DNA of 64,000 bases from Acanthochromis polyacanthus (GCF_021347895.1 NC_067124.1:22682521-22746520), one strand, 5' to 3'. Numbered from the stretch's first letter, positions 14,032 to 23,606 are shown. A program made the numbers and translations. The notes: generated by a model from the sequence alone, not told the origin.

Positions 14032-14744
14032 TATGAATGTGTTTTCCAGATGGCACAATCAGCAAGAATGTTTCCACACAGTATTTTCTGAGTTTATTTG
14101 TAGAACTGGTAAAGGGGAGAAAAAAAAATCACAAGATCTAATTAAATAAACTGAAGAAAGATGAAAAATATCCAATGGGGGCTTGCATATCATACTTATT
14201 CAACAGCCTCTAATCACCCTTCATTTTTTGCTGCTTTGTTCTGACACAGAAATACACATTTCAGTGTCAATTAACTATATCCAGTTTTATCCAAAATTCT
14301 ACCCAGTTTTTATTATTGTTATTATTATTAGTATTGTTATTATTATTAGAATAGGTTCTGCTAACAGATCTTAGTTTTAAGAAGTTCTGCTTAAAAACAA
14401 CAAAAATTCTTTGGTTTTATCCAAAATGATACACAGTTTTTATTATTGTTATAATAGTTATTATTTTGTAACAGGTTGCGCTAACAGATTGTAGTTTTAA
14501 GAATGCATCCTTCAAAACAACAAAATACTCTTGTTTCTTAATTTTAAAAAGACTTCGCTCTTTCGAAATAATCCATTCCACGCATAATACCAGACTCAAA
14601 ACAATAACTATACATAATAAAAAAATAGCAAATAAATGAGTTCAAAAACTCGAGCATTTTACGGAAGAGGGCCCACCCTGTTTGAAAAAAATAGGCCAAC
14701 TTACCTGTCGCCATTAAAGCAGCGACGACTAATGTCCAAAACAT
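2220..14744 (-). CDS. lsr: LSR (angulin-1), lipolysis-stimulated lipoprotein receptor; 8 exons, 3' end outside window
   Basis: Exons in transcript order are 14744-14705, 13067-12738, 10395-10276, 9963-9907, 8865-8719, 6612-6409, 5241-5125 and 2517-2220. All have GT-AG borders and phases that chain, giving 437 codons before the left edge. The order is a short signal sequence, a V-type Ig domain (Cys in VTLNC and in GVYVCSV, with the DSGVY signature), one membrane helix (about residues 184-204), and a dense juxtamembrane cysteine cluster ([14 protein letters not shown]). The tail carries [27 protein letters not shown] and MSEVTSLHD blocks. These blocks are typical of the LSR/ILDR family, and MSEVTSLHD together with the YAP-rich segment fits LSR better than ILDR1 or ILDR2. 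Known role: a tricellular-junction organiser that recruits tricellulin, and a lipoprotein receptor. The C-terminal acidic/ESLVV-type end was not found, so the gene runs past position 1. Confidence 0.93.
2621..2880 (-). repeat. Non-LTR/SINE 3' end fragment in LSR intron 7
   Basis: Begins with GATAAGACAAGATTTATTGA followed by TCCCCGAGAAGGGAAATTT, a tail found at the 3' end of many dispersed teleost elements. Right of it a segment of about 47 bp (ACATGTACAGATCAGGCATG and variants) is repeated about three times. The same tail occurs reversed at 50211-50246. Confidence 0.55.
5125..5241 (-). CDS. lsr: LSR exon 7 (GYRIQ / MEKELA block)
   Basis: 117 bp. Encodes [12 protein letters not shown] and [15 protein letters not shown], the strongly conserved tail block of LSR/ILDR proteins. 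The phase is +1 on both sides. Confidence 0.93.
5704..5764. repeat. (GT)n microsatellite
   Basis: About 30 uninterrupted GT units, in LSR intron 6. Confidence 0.98.
6409..6612 (-). CDS. lsr: LSR exon 6 (cytoplasmic Pro/Tyr-rich segment)
   Basis: 204 bp. Continues as [20 protein letters not shown], then YAPSMYAQ and a proline/glycine-rich stretch. This is the cytoplasmic segment following the Cys cluster. The acceptor is TTTGCAG and the donor GTAGA. Confidence 0.88.
7972..8017. repeat. (AT)n microsatellite
   Basis: About 23 uninterrupted AT units, in LSR intron 5. Confidence 0.98.
8719..8865 (-). CDS. lsr: LSR exon 5 (membrane helix and Cys cluster)
   Basis: 147 bp. Encodes [20 protein letters not shown] followed by a cluster of 15 cysteines with [11 protein letters not shown] and CCPDRCCCP. 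The cluster directly after the helix is the palmitoylation-type cysteine block typical of LSR and ILDR2. Confidence 0.95.
9907..9963 (-). CDS. lsr: LSR exon 4 (juxtamembrane stalk)
   Basis: 57 bp encoding [19 protein letters not shown], which corresponds to the stalk with the LLPG motif just before the membrane helix in LSR. It contains one N-glycosylation sequon (NTT). It is a multiple of three, so it can be skipped without a frameshift, as is known for the stalk and membrane exons of LSR isoforms. Confidence 0.85.
10276..10395 (-). CDS. lsr: LSR exon 3 (C-terminal part of the Ig V domain)
   Basis: 120 bp. Encodes [20 protein letters not shown] and then [19 protein letters not shown], that is the D-x-G-x-Y-x-C strand F motif that closes the Ig fold. 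The phase is consistent on both sides. Confidence 0.93.
11595..11631. repeat. (TATC)n microsatellite
   Basis: About nine TATC units directly left of the foldback element at 11652, in LSR intron 2. Confidence 0.97.
11652..12353. mobile_element. Foldback DNA element with about 250-300-bp inverted arms
   Basis: The left end GTCAGGGTAGAGACTGCGAT is perfectly inverted at the right end (to 12353). The arms (about 11652-11901 and 12045-12353) stay nearly complementary throughout. The right arm has expanded to three copies of a 28-bp unit (TCGCAATCTCTACTGGTAGA plus AACTCCAG). The unpaired centre is about 140 bp. Both flanks are ATATATAT, so an AT-rich target duplication is likely but its length cannot be fixed. 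There is no transposase frame, so the element is non-autonomous. The superfamily is uncertain. Confidence 0.85.
12738..13067 (-). CDS. lsr: LSR exon 2 (N-terminal part of the Ig V domain)
   Basis: 330 bp between a TTTTCCAG acceptor and a GTGAGT donor. It encodes the segment with [10 protein letters not shown] (first Ig cysteine), [11 protein letters not shown], and [16 protein letters not shown], all hallmarks of the LSR/ILDR Ig domain. Two further cysteines (SYC and IEC) are present, as in the family. Confidence 0.92.
14005..14029. repeat. (CA)n microsatellite
   Basis: About 12 CA units in LSR intron 1. Confidence 0.95.
14279..14530. repeat. Local tandem duplication (about 125-bp unit, two copies)
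   Basis: Two copies share CAGTTTTATCCAAAAT-like starts, CAGTTTTTATTATTGTTAT, and GCTAACAGATC/TTAGTTTTAAGAA. The first copy is about 14279-14410, the second about 14413-14530. They lie in LSR intron 1 shortly downstream of exon 1. Confidence 0.75.
14705..14744 (-). CDS. lsr: LSR exon 1 (signal peptide)
   Basis: Encodes [13 protein letters not shown] plus one base of the next codon, followed by GTAA. The short hydrophobic run suits a signal peptide. The phase (+1) matches the acceptor at 13068. The upstream stop-free sequence is short, and this ATG is the only one giving a hydrophobic start. Confidence 0.85.
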
Positions 14745-16992
14745 TTTTAATTCTCTTTCCTCAGGTGCTCGGTCGACTTAAGTATTAATAATTAATCGAA
14801 CACACATACAAGAACTCAAGCAAAAGCATAATATTGAGCGCAAGTGTACTTTTCCTCAGCCAGGTAATAGTGTAAGCTCCATTTTGTGTCTTTGTATCCT
14901 GTTGACGAGGGAGTAGCTGAAACCGCACAGCCAACAGGTGAGCGTTCAGAGCCAGGTTTCGAAACACGGGGGTGTGTGTAAATTGTTTTGGAATATTTTT
15001 CCGTCGACTGCGTAATAGATTCAGGACAAATCCCAGGTGGTGGTGATTAGAGCAAACCTGTAAAATACGAAGCTGTTACTTTGTCCACAGTTGGTTCGCT
15101 AAGGTGGACATTTGGTCAGGGAAAATAACTTGTTACCTCCCCACTTAGTTGGTCTGATCCAGACACTGATAACGCTATCAAAGCACTGTTTGTTAATGTT
15201 CAACCTGGAGGTGGGCGAGTCAGTCCCTGTGTGTGTTTCTGAATCGCATCTTTCCTGTCGGGGTGAGACTTTCAGTTCTGTTGTTGACTATTGCCCAGTA
15301 CGTAACGGCACTTTGACAATATTCACAGTTTTGGAACATGTATTATTATGACATTCACTTATTTGTAGGGAACTTTCCGCGTTATACTTCATGCTGCCCT
15401 CAAAATAAGCTCGTATTTGCTATCTCTACACACCTGCATTTCTTTGTAGCTATATTAGTCACATAAAGACCTCATAATACTTTGTTCTCAGAGTGCAGGA
15501 TCACCTGTGCGCAGACTTTATCTGTCGAACTCCTCTCCCGTGGAACCAGCTCCCGGTTTAGGTTTTAGGCAAATATTCTCCCAGCTTTTAATACTAGGCT
15601 TATACCTTAAAGCTAATAGTAAGGTCTAACTCTGAGGCCTCTGAACTACCCAGGCCCAGGCTCCTGGGGATATCCCATAAGCACTTTCCCCCCCCTTTTT
15701 CACACTCCGTGCATTTACAAGCCATTATTTCATGTAGTTATTTTTGATTCTTCTCTATGCTGTAGTTGATGTTTTGTTTCTTTTTTTATCTTCTCTCTCC
15801 CTGTACCTCCCTGCAGGTATCCTTGGCTCTGCATTGTTTGTTTACAGACAGTAGAAGAACATGTGCGGTAAGAACACAAGGAGACAATGTCCAGTATAGC
15901 TACTACTGTGCTGCATACAAATAAAGTACTCTGAAATGTACCAGTAGCAAAGCATGACGTAATCACAGGAACATGCAGAAACACGGCAGCACATTTAGCC
16001 ATCAGCATGCTTAAATCGTATATCTATGGCTTAAATGTCCACTTGGGGCTCTTAGCTTCAGCTTAAACGTAACAACAGCCCTACCCAGAAAAACATTTGG
16101 TCTTAGCATAGACTGTATATAAAGGGTCTTAGTCTCTCCCCTCTTCTCTCAGTTCAAGCCGTTGAGGCAGACAGCCTCCAAAGTCTTTTTCTGTTTCAGG
16201 TGATTAGTCAGGGGTAAATGGGAGTTTTTCTTCTGTACTTTTGTCAAGTTCTTGCTGAGTGGAAAGCTGTTGATTTCTTCTTCATAACTGTGTAAGAACT
16301 TGAACGGCCCGGAGAAGAGTTATGATTTGATTTGGTGCTACATGAATACAACTGAAAAGAAAATCAATAGATTTAATTATGACATTCAGGTTAGTAATGT
16401 AAAAATATAATCAGCAAATACATTTGGGTGTTAAGCTACCCAACAGACAGTTACTGACATCCTAACCCTTTCCTCATAATGAGTATATATATTTTATAGT
16501 TAATAATGAATTGATTTGGCCTACATCCTTCCAATTTTAAAAGTAGGATTTTAAATCGGTAGTATTGCTTTACCTAAAATGAAATCCACTACTCATGGTT
16601 TATTAAAAACATACTCTGATTCAGTATCCGTTTTATGAATAATGACAGAAATATATGCCGTTTAAAGCATTTTTTAATCATTGTAACAGATGCACATTTA
16701 AGCAGGAAGCTGTCAAGCAGGAAGCTGATGAGTAAAATACTTAATTAACTGGCTGACAGAGAAATAACTAGCTGTTAGTTTGGTCATTTATTATCATTAT
16801 CAAGAACAAAGTCCAAATAGGTCCAGCTTCTCAGTTGTGACGAGTCACAAAAATTTTTGGAAACATTTTTAGTTACTGACCAAGTACTTTATTAAGAAAC
16901 TAAACAGCAGTAAATATTCAGCATGACTCAAGCAAGAATATAATCTTGACTTGTAGACTAGGCTGTAGCAAAGCAAAATGTAACATGCTGGA
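14745..16992. other. Intergenic: LSR 5' flank and 3' flank of the Cys-rich membrane-protein gene
   Basis: No gene could be supported here. The first few hundred bases left of about 15350 should contain the LSR promoter and 5' UTR; no TATA box stands out. An AATAAA signal for the upstream minus-strand gene lies at 16893-16888. Short open frames on both strands have no recognisable content. Confidence 0.6.
16888..16893 (-). terminator. Candidate polyadenylation signal of the Cys-rich membrane-protein gene
   Basis: AATAAA on the minus strand about 100 bases after the stop codon at 16993, at a usual distance for a short 3' UTR. Confidence 0.55.
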
Positions 16993-19502
16993 TTAGGTGG
17001 GCATGCCGTCAAGATGATCACGATCAGGCACCGTCGTCTGTTGTTGACCGTTTTTAGCCCTGTTTCAAAAAATAGAGAAATGTTTGGAAATAAATTTAGT
17101 TAAACACAGTTGAACTCTCTCACTACTAGGCATTCTGTAATATTTTAAACTCACATTTTACGGATATCAAAGTGTAAAAATGGATGGTATTATAATATAC
17201 TTAATTTTTTGACTATCGAAATGAAAGGTTAATAACAACAAATGGGGTCATAAAAGTACCTGTTGCACTTCCAGCACTAAAAACAAGGAATGAAAATAGA
17301 TTTAAAACATTAAACTATAATTTACTACATTCAGATAATGCAATAATTTTGATAGCTTTGATTGCATTATATTTGGAAAGACCTGAAACACAGTAACTGA
17401 TGCATAAAGCTAGCATAAGAAACTTCCTTTCTTCAGTGTTCAGTGTTCAATTTGAGTCACACTTACACAAAAGATCAAGAAGACGATCATTGCTCCAACC
17501 ACTGTCAAAGAGAGAAATACAAAATGAATACAGACTGCTGTCATGTTGAGTAAAGAAAATCAAAGTTATCAGTCACTGACATGAGTATTTAGTTGACCTT
17601 CAGTCATACATACCAGCAGGAATCAGTCCAAAACGCTTACGGCTAGGACCGTTTTGAAGACCTGAAAAAAATTAAAATAGTTGTAAGAGATTTTTAATCT
17701 CAAAGGATTTCCTGGTAAAATAAAAGAAAAAAAAATAACATGTAGACTAACCGAAGAGTAAAACCCTCCTGTAACCACTGCTAAGTTACAGATTAGGCAA
17801 AACACAAAAAAAATTTCTTCCAAATCAATTTTGACTATTTTATTCATAAATAGTTACTGTTTGAATATATGAGTATAATATTATGAATGAAAAAGTAATG
17901 CTGCCAATGATTTTCAATGTTTATTTGTGGACTACTCTGAGTACACGATAAATGGGCTGAAAGAAAAGAGATTCCTTTGGATACACAGCATTCATGAGAA
18001 ACTAAGCTCGCCATTCTCTGACCAAATACGCAAATGTACTCACTGAGCAGCTTATTAGAACACTGCTGTGTCTTAAATACAGAAATATGAATCTGCAGAG
18101 GGCACAGATACATAAGTAGACCGGTGAAGACTGAGACATGAGAAAATCATGGCCTGATGAATGTCAGTCTCTACTGACACTGCAGATGTTTAGCTCGTAA
18201 TTCAACAGCATGAATTCATGGACCATTCATGTGTCAACAATTTAATCATGTCAAAATGGAGCAGAATCTCAGGGGGACATCTTGTGTAACCCATGACACC
18301 AAGACCTGCTGTAAATTTGAGAGCAAAGGGTGGCCCAACCATACAAGTGTGGTATTCCTAATTAAGCATACATACTGTTATTAGAAGCCGCTCCAATGTT
18401 TTCCGGTCCAGCAGGCTGCAGCTGGGTGCCTGAAGAAGAAGAAGGAAATTAAACAACTTTGGAGAGACAGTTCGTTTGGTAGTGTAATGTATTGATACAT
18501 TATTGCAATTAACGTAGCGACATTTTATAAGGCCTTCATGACCACACAAACTATTTAAGGGTGACTAGATGTTGCAGTTAGATAAACTAAACTAAATATG
18601 ATGTAATACTGTACATTTACATGGTATGACTTTGTTGAAACTGTTGTAGAGAGGTGCTTTATTATCAGCTTGTGGACTGTAGTTTTGCTATTGAGCTGTA
18701 TTGCGCTATTCACAGACGTGTTTCTTCTGTACAGCCTAACTCGATTCAAACACATATAAGTCAGCAGCAAGAACAGACAGCCTCTAAAATAACCTGTTGA
18801 ACTGAATATTCTAACAGTCATACATACACTCCTTCGTGATGTTTAGTTGATCGCCGTTCATTTCTGCGTCGATTGTAGGGAAGTTCCCTGGGCAGCCAAT
18901 GAGGACAGTGGATTGGGCCTTGCACACAATGCAAGTGGAAGCATCCTTAGGAGTAGGTGGAATTTTGGAGCACTCTTCAGTTGAGACATTGGAGCTTTTC
19001 TCGTACAGCCGTGTGTCATCAGGGCCAAATATTGTGTCCAGGTTTTGGCATTTGTCATAGTCGTTGCACGTGAAACACGTAGCTGCAGCCAAGACAGACA
19101 AAAATATTTAGGATTCAGAGATGCTGAAGAGCCCTCAACTGTACATGTGTGTAAAATTTGAATTTCAGGATGTGTGTATAAAAACTTCATTTGCGGTTAA
19201 AAATTGCTGGAGCTTGGTTCAGTCAACGTCTTACTGTTTCTGTCTGCTGGAGATTTAGTAGGTACTGTGTGATAGAAAATATAAGGAAAATATCAAATGA
19301 TTAAAAATAATATTGCATGTTATTAGTCACAAATGTTCAGCAAAGTACACAGTAAAATTTAATCTTAGCTCCTATTCAAGACAATAGAACATAAATAAAG
19401 ACAGTTACTAAGTAACTTTAAACCACGTACCAAGGGAACCCTCACAGACAGGAAGTGCAAGTAGAAATACCAGTTGAGACAGTAGAAATACCAGATGAGA
19501 CA
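16993..19502 (-). CDS. Uncharacterised type I membrane protein with Cys-rich ectodomain
   Basis: Eight exons on the minus strand: 19502-19431, 19264-19235, 19082-18828, 18429-18376, 17661-17614, 17501-17467, 17276-17260 and 17059-16993 (stop TAA). All borders are GT-AG and all phases chain; with one base from an upstream exon the total is 192 residues. The parts are a hydrophobic leader (SHLVFLLSQLVFLLALP), an ectodomain starting TTCFTCNDYDKCQ with eight cysteines and sequons NTT, NVS, NIT and NNS, and a stalk (GPSRKRFG). A membrane helix (LIPAVVGAMIVFLIF) and a short tail beginning CCWKCNRAKNG, ending DGMPT, follow. The C-x2-C-x5-C start is weakly reminiscent of Ly6/uPAR or TNFR-like modules, but I cannot assign a family. 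Small, evenly phased exons suggest a cell-surface immune or adhesion protein; that is inference. The true start is unresolved. Confidence 0.75.
18828..19082 (-). CDS. Ectodomain exon of the Cys-rich membrane protein
   Basis: 255 bp between a GGCTGCAG acceptor and a GTATGT donor, phase 1 at both ends as is typical of extracellular modules. Encodes TCFTCNDYDKCQNLDT, then TEECSKIPPTP, STCIVCKAQ, IGCPGNFP and NITKE, with the eighth cysteine completed by the next exon. Confidence 0.8.
19431..19502 (-). CDS. Leader-peptide exon of the Cys-rich membrane protein
   Basis: 72 bp, acceptor TATTTCTAG and donor GTACGT. Encodes SHLVFLLSQLVFLLALP and then VCEGSL, a convincing signal peptide. It starts in phase 1 with bases TG: an upstream exon ending in A would create ATG across the junction. 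Alternatively translation begins in frame upstream at an ATG near 19557 without splicing. The exon is built from 21-bp repeats (see 19461-19520). Confidence 0.65.
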
Positions 19503-19520
19503 CTAGAAATACAGGTGAGA
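19461..19520 (-). repeat. Three 21-bp tandem repeats across the leader exon and its splice acceptor
   Basis: Copies 19461-19481 and 19482-19502 differ at one base (GTAGAAATACCAGTTGAGAC versus ...CAGATGAGAC, plus strand). The third copy, 19503-19520, is diverged and shorter. On the minus strand each unit encodes S-x-L-V-F-L-L. The diverged copy supplies the TTTCTAG acceptor. Confidence 0.85.
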
Positions 19521-19734
19521 AAATTACAAGAGTCACACATATATATATATAAATATGCATAATAGTAATGCAATATGTTGTGTATATTATGTACGTTAGA
19601 TAATATTGCATTGCTGTGTATATTATGCCATGAATGTGTAAATGACATGATATTCATAACAGAATTCATGAAACTGTTTTGATTGATAGATGTAGCCGTT
19701 TGTGATGGTTGCGAAATAATAAAAAAAACAAAAA

Positions 19735-20236
19735 TTAATTACATTTCCACTTGTTTCCAGGAGCTCTCTTCTTACAGCGGTTTCTTTTTCTCCCTCCTTT
19801 AGGAACCTTTGGTGCACGCTTTGCTGGGTTTTTTCCGGTGTCCATCTTGGGATCCATGATGCAGCTCTCTCCTCCTACCCCATTATGATCTGCCCCTGTA
19901 ATGGCTCTTCTTCCGGGTAAAGCCTGAACTGCTTCTTCTTCTTCCTTTCGGTTGTCTAACTGGCCTTTTAGTGGAGACTGTGGTTTAAGGTTGTTTTCTT
20001 TTACCACAGCTAAACCACCCAGTTGTACAACCCCCATCTCAGCAGGTACAGACTGCGACTCAGGCCCGAACACAGAAGGGAGTGGCATTTTTTCAGCCAT
20101 CTGTGGGAATTCAGAGGTGTCTGGCTTCTCCTTCGGAATGGGCCTCACACACCAACCTTTCTCCTCCACAGACAGAGCATTACCACTGTAACTCTCAGAA
20201 AAGTTATGCTCCATTATGTTGGAGAGGCCATCATCA
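19735..20236 (-). CDS. Main exon of the 191-aa basic-tail protein
   Basis: 502 bp open to a TAA at 19737-19735. The acceptor is TTTTCACACTACAG. The first codon is completed by two bases of exon 2. It contains over 85% of the protein. Confidence 0.7.
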
Positions 20237-21099
20237 CTGTAGTGTGAAAATAAAGAATGCTTTCTTTATAAAATGCATATAATTTAAAAAAAAATAAACT
20301 TTGAAAAGCTAAAGTATGTCGTGGGAATAAATGGGAAATCAATTACGGCAGTTTATCTTATTTTTCTGGATTAATTAAAAAATATATGCAACAAGCAGCT
20401 AACATCAGAATGACTCCAGCTATCACTGGTTGAACAATGCTGTGTGATGTTTAAACCAAACTTATGTCTATTGTTTAAGTGATAATAGAAGTAAAAAAAA
20501 GAGACATACCCCGTCTCTTGGCTGTGTGCTTGCTCACCACCTTCAGATGAAAAACATATTACAGTCATTTTGCTAATGCTGATTTCATTTACAAAAGCAA
20601 TTTAATCTTTAGTTAAAATTCAATTACAGCAAAAAAACTATTCAAACTTACTGTGTTCATGTAATGACCTTATTAATAATGAATTACAGCGATTACAGAA
20701 ATATTCGGAAGTTAGGTAATGTTGCATAACACAATGCTACACGGCATTCTACAAATGCAACTGCGACATCGGCAACACGTGTTGCTTAAACCGACTTGTT
20801 AGTTTGTTACCGTTTCCGCTGTAAAGATATTAACAAAGTCTTTTGCCATTTAAGGTATTAAAACCTGTGATTTGCTACAAAAACCGAGTAAGGTTTTTGT
20901 AGCATAGAGCACAGATGGGAAAACAGATCAGAGGAAGTCGGTGTGCAACAGAATAAGAATGAATGAAAAGCCTTGAACAGGAAGAAAGTTTTGCAACAAA
21001 AGTTCCTACGGTCTACTTACAACTATTAAACGATAGAATTAAAATAACAAACTTACTTTGTGACTGAGGATGGACAATATCATCCGTTGGGTTTGCCAT
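19735..21099 (-). CDS. Uncharacterised 191-aa protein with basic C-terminus
   Basis: Three exons on the minus strand: 21099-21057, 20540-20510 and 20236-19735 (stop TAA), with GT-AG borders and consistent phases. The protein starts MANPTDDIVHPQSQ and has no signal peptide or membrane helix. It is polar and probably disordered (PIPKEKPDTSEFP, KPQSPLKGQLDN, RKEEEEAVQALPGRR). It ends in a strongly basic, cysteine-containing stretch (KRAPKVPKGGRKRNRCKKRA, then PGNKWKCN) that could bind nucleic acid or act as a nuclear signal. I do not recognise a family. It lies 230 bases upstream of the Cys-rich membrane-protein gene on the same strand. Its first exon ends in phase 1 with base A, so alternative splicing into the leader exon at 19502 is formally possible; this is speculation. 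Confidence 0.65.
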
Positions 21100-21384
21100 T
21101 GTTGTTCCAGCAAGCAGCAGAACTTAAATAGAAGTCTGCAATGACCAGTCGTCGACTGAGTAATAAGGAAATGAGGAGGAGCTTTGAACTTCATCTGTTA
21201 ATGACATTGTTTCCTGTAGATCTAGTATCAAGACTCCCATCTAGTGGAGGAGGTCTAATTGTTGTTTCTCAAGGAACAATGTCTTCTTTTGGTTTCTTAA
21301 ACCTTTTTGTCAAATAAAAAGTTCATAGATTTATATTTCCCTAAATAAAGGAATTTCATTACTTTTTCAGTACCTCTGTCTGTG

Positions 21385-21560
21385 GATTTACAGTTATAGA
21401 TTTTTTTATTTTAATTTTTTTGTTTGTAGGTTCTGATTGGGACTTTGCATAATATGTAACACACTGATTCCTCAGAGGTCAATGGATTTGCAGTTACACA
21501 TTTTTGTTTTTTGTGTGTGTGTAGTTTCTGATTAGTACTTTTTAAAAATGTAACACATTG
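21385..21560. repeat. Tandem duplication (about 95-bp unit, two copies)
   Basis: The two copies share CAGTTA(T/C)A, TTTTTGT, AGGTTCTGATT/AGTTTCTGATT, GGGACTTT/AGTACTTT and ATGTAACACA. The second copy has diverged. Confidence 0.5.
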
Positions 21561-22080
21561 AAAGAAAGTTGAAAGTCCAGTTCCAGTGCTATTTAAATAT
21601 GTCTTGCATTGTTCCAAGCAGAATACAGTAAATACACAGCATTATTTACACATTTGTTTGTGCATGCTTTACCTTTAGTTTTAACTTTAAATGTGTTCCT
21701 AGTTGCCTGGCGGAGGGATGTAGTGAATAACATGAAACTCCTAACTTTCTGTTTCACCCTCTCACTGACACTGCCCTAGTTTTCTGCATTTCACTGTTGA
21801 GGCAGCAGTCAACTGTCAACGGTTTCTTATGTAGTCACAGATGTGCATAAACAGCAGGGCAGCAAAAATAAAAACAAAAAACAGAATCACATATGAATTG
21901 GTAAATATGAATAGACTAACTCTAAAAATATCCCACATAATGTTCATAAAGGGTTTTTTCACAGTTGAGGAATGTAAATTGTTCCCTGGCTACTAAAATC
22001 CCCCAAATCTGAAAAACCATATTGTAAACATAACCTCTGTCCTCAGTGACATCCACAGCCCTGTGCAGGATAATCATTAA

Positions 22081-22147
22081 CCCCTTAGTCCCTGAGCCCT
22101 GTTTGTGAGGCACCTACTCTTAGTCCCTACAGCCCCCGACTAAGGGG
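22081..22147. mobile_element. 67-bp piggyBac-like MITE with TTAA target sites
   Basis: The ends CCCCTTAGTC and GACTAAGGGG are a perfect 10-bp inverted repeat. TTAA flanks both sides (22077-22080 and 22148-22151). A CC(C) terminus with TTAA duplication is the signature of the piggyBac superfamily. Confidence 0.7.
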
Positions 22148-22989
22148 TTAAACCCTCAGTAAACAAGAAACATAATTCCACTAGAACAACTCCATGCTGA
22201 GGTTTAACAGGAGAACATGATAAAACGGTTACAGTGTTAGAATAAAGCTTATCTATGTTTATGCGGGGGTGCGTGGGTGGGTGGGGATTTACAGGCTTAG
22301 GCATAAGATAAAAGTAACAACTGCATCATCATGCTTTTAATGCCTGTTAATGACAGACCATATACAGTGTAAGCAATTGTTTAAAACTCTATGCTTTCAC
22401 TATTTATGAATACGGCGAGAAGCAGAAAAAATGCCACCCCTTTGTTTAATATACATAGATAAGTGATGAAGGGAGCAGTTGGGACAAATCGTTTGGGTGG
22501 ATTATTAATGCACCAAAAAACAGGCACAATCTTGGGTCAAAGCCAGAGCCTGTCTTTTAAGTCACTTTGCTAATCATGTTTTTTGATAATTTTCTTTGAG
22601 TATCTGTTAATATGTCATGCAGTCAGTTGCATTTTTGTCTGTGCTGCTCATTGCATATTTATGTTAAGGCTATATTAACGTTAGCAAATTGTTCTGCTTG
22701 AGTATACCTGCTCACAAGTTTTCCTTGATGAAGATTACACTTTAAAGTGTCATCTGTAACTCTATGTTGATGTTTCAGAGTACGGTCAACAGAAAGCAAA
22801 TTGAATGCCACGGATTTTTTAACCGGTGGCTGAAGTGCAGTGCAAAAGTGCAGCTCTGCAAGTCCCACTCACTGTACATACTTCTCCCTTTGAACAGTGA
22901 GGTTTTTTTAGGGTAAAATAATTATAAAGAAGGTAAAATAAATTAAAATAGACCCTGGTCACTAGAAGCAGCTTTTGGTGTATGTTATT

Positions 22990-23330
22990 GTCCTTCTCAA
23001 TTCACTTATTGAATTTAATCACTTTTTCTCTGTGATGCCATACAATACCAAAAATGCATGAATTTTTACCTGATGATCCAAAAAATCACCAAAATTTGTA
23101 CAATTTATCCCAAGGGGATCATGAATGTATGAAGCAATACAGCTAAAATGTGGTAATAGTTGTTGAGATATTTACCTCAAAACCTCAAATGCCAGCATGT
23201 AGGCAGCCCTGAAGGGATGAGAAGTGGATCACCAAAAGTCAACAGAATTCCACCTTTGGGGGGTCATGACTGTCTGAGCAGAATGTTGGGGCTGTCTATC
23301 CAATAGCTGTTGAGACACTCATGTATCAAA
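22990..23330 (+). repeat. Dispersed teleost repeat copy A
   Basis: Contains GATCCAAAAAATCACCAAAA, CAAGGGGATCATGAATGTAT, TAGTTGTTGAGATATTT and AGTGGATCACCAAAAGT. This phrase pattern recurs at 35190-35520 and reversed at 28540-28900. The element class is uncertain. Confidence 0.5.
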
Positions 23331-23600
23331 CATGGTGGGCCACCCTCATCACTGATGCAAAATGACGAGATTGTTTCGTAATTATCCATTTATGACTTTC
23401 ACATGCACTTACATTTACTACTATACTCAGGCCCCTATATTAGAATAACCCTCTTCCCTATTCTGGCTGTAGCTGAGTCCCATTGGCTTGACAGAACGTT
23501 TGTTTACAGTGTGTTTCTCATTCTGATCTCTATTCAAACAGCTGAGATACGCCTGCTTCGCTCAGGGCCATGGATCGGATACAGGAAGGCGTGGAACAGG

Positions 23601-23606
23601 TATAAA
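23601..23606 (+). promoter_or_regulatory. TATA box of kinase gene 1
   Basis: TATAAA about 30 bases before a short non-coding exon that ends with a strong donor (AAAAG then GTAAGG at 23671). The sequence around it is richer in GC than the surroundings. No other exon fits the acceptor at 25841 as well. Confidence 0.5.

Larger units (their letters stand above)
21100..23600. other. Intergenic between the minus-strand cluster and the kinase pair
   Basis: No coding exon is supported. The stretch separates divergently transcribed genes, so the promoter of the 191-aa gene (from 21100 rightwards) lies here. It contains a tandem duplication at 21385-21560, a mini inverted-repeat element (22081-22147), a segment similar to 25330-25790, and a dispersed repeat (22990-23330). 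Confidence 0.6.

Noticed and set aside
2220..14744. ILDR1 or ILDR2 as the identity of the LSR gene
   Set aside because: The Cys cluster and GYRIQ block are shared by the family, but MSEVTSLHD, the DLLPG stalk and the YAP-rich exon 6 agree better with LSR.
16993..19502. FXYD family member (these lie near LSR in mammals)
   Set aside because: There is no FXYD motif before the membrane helix, and the protein has a large cysteine-rich ectodomain unlike FXYD proteins.
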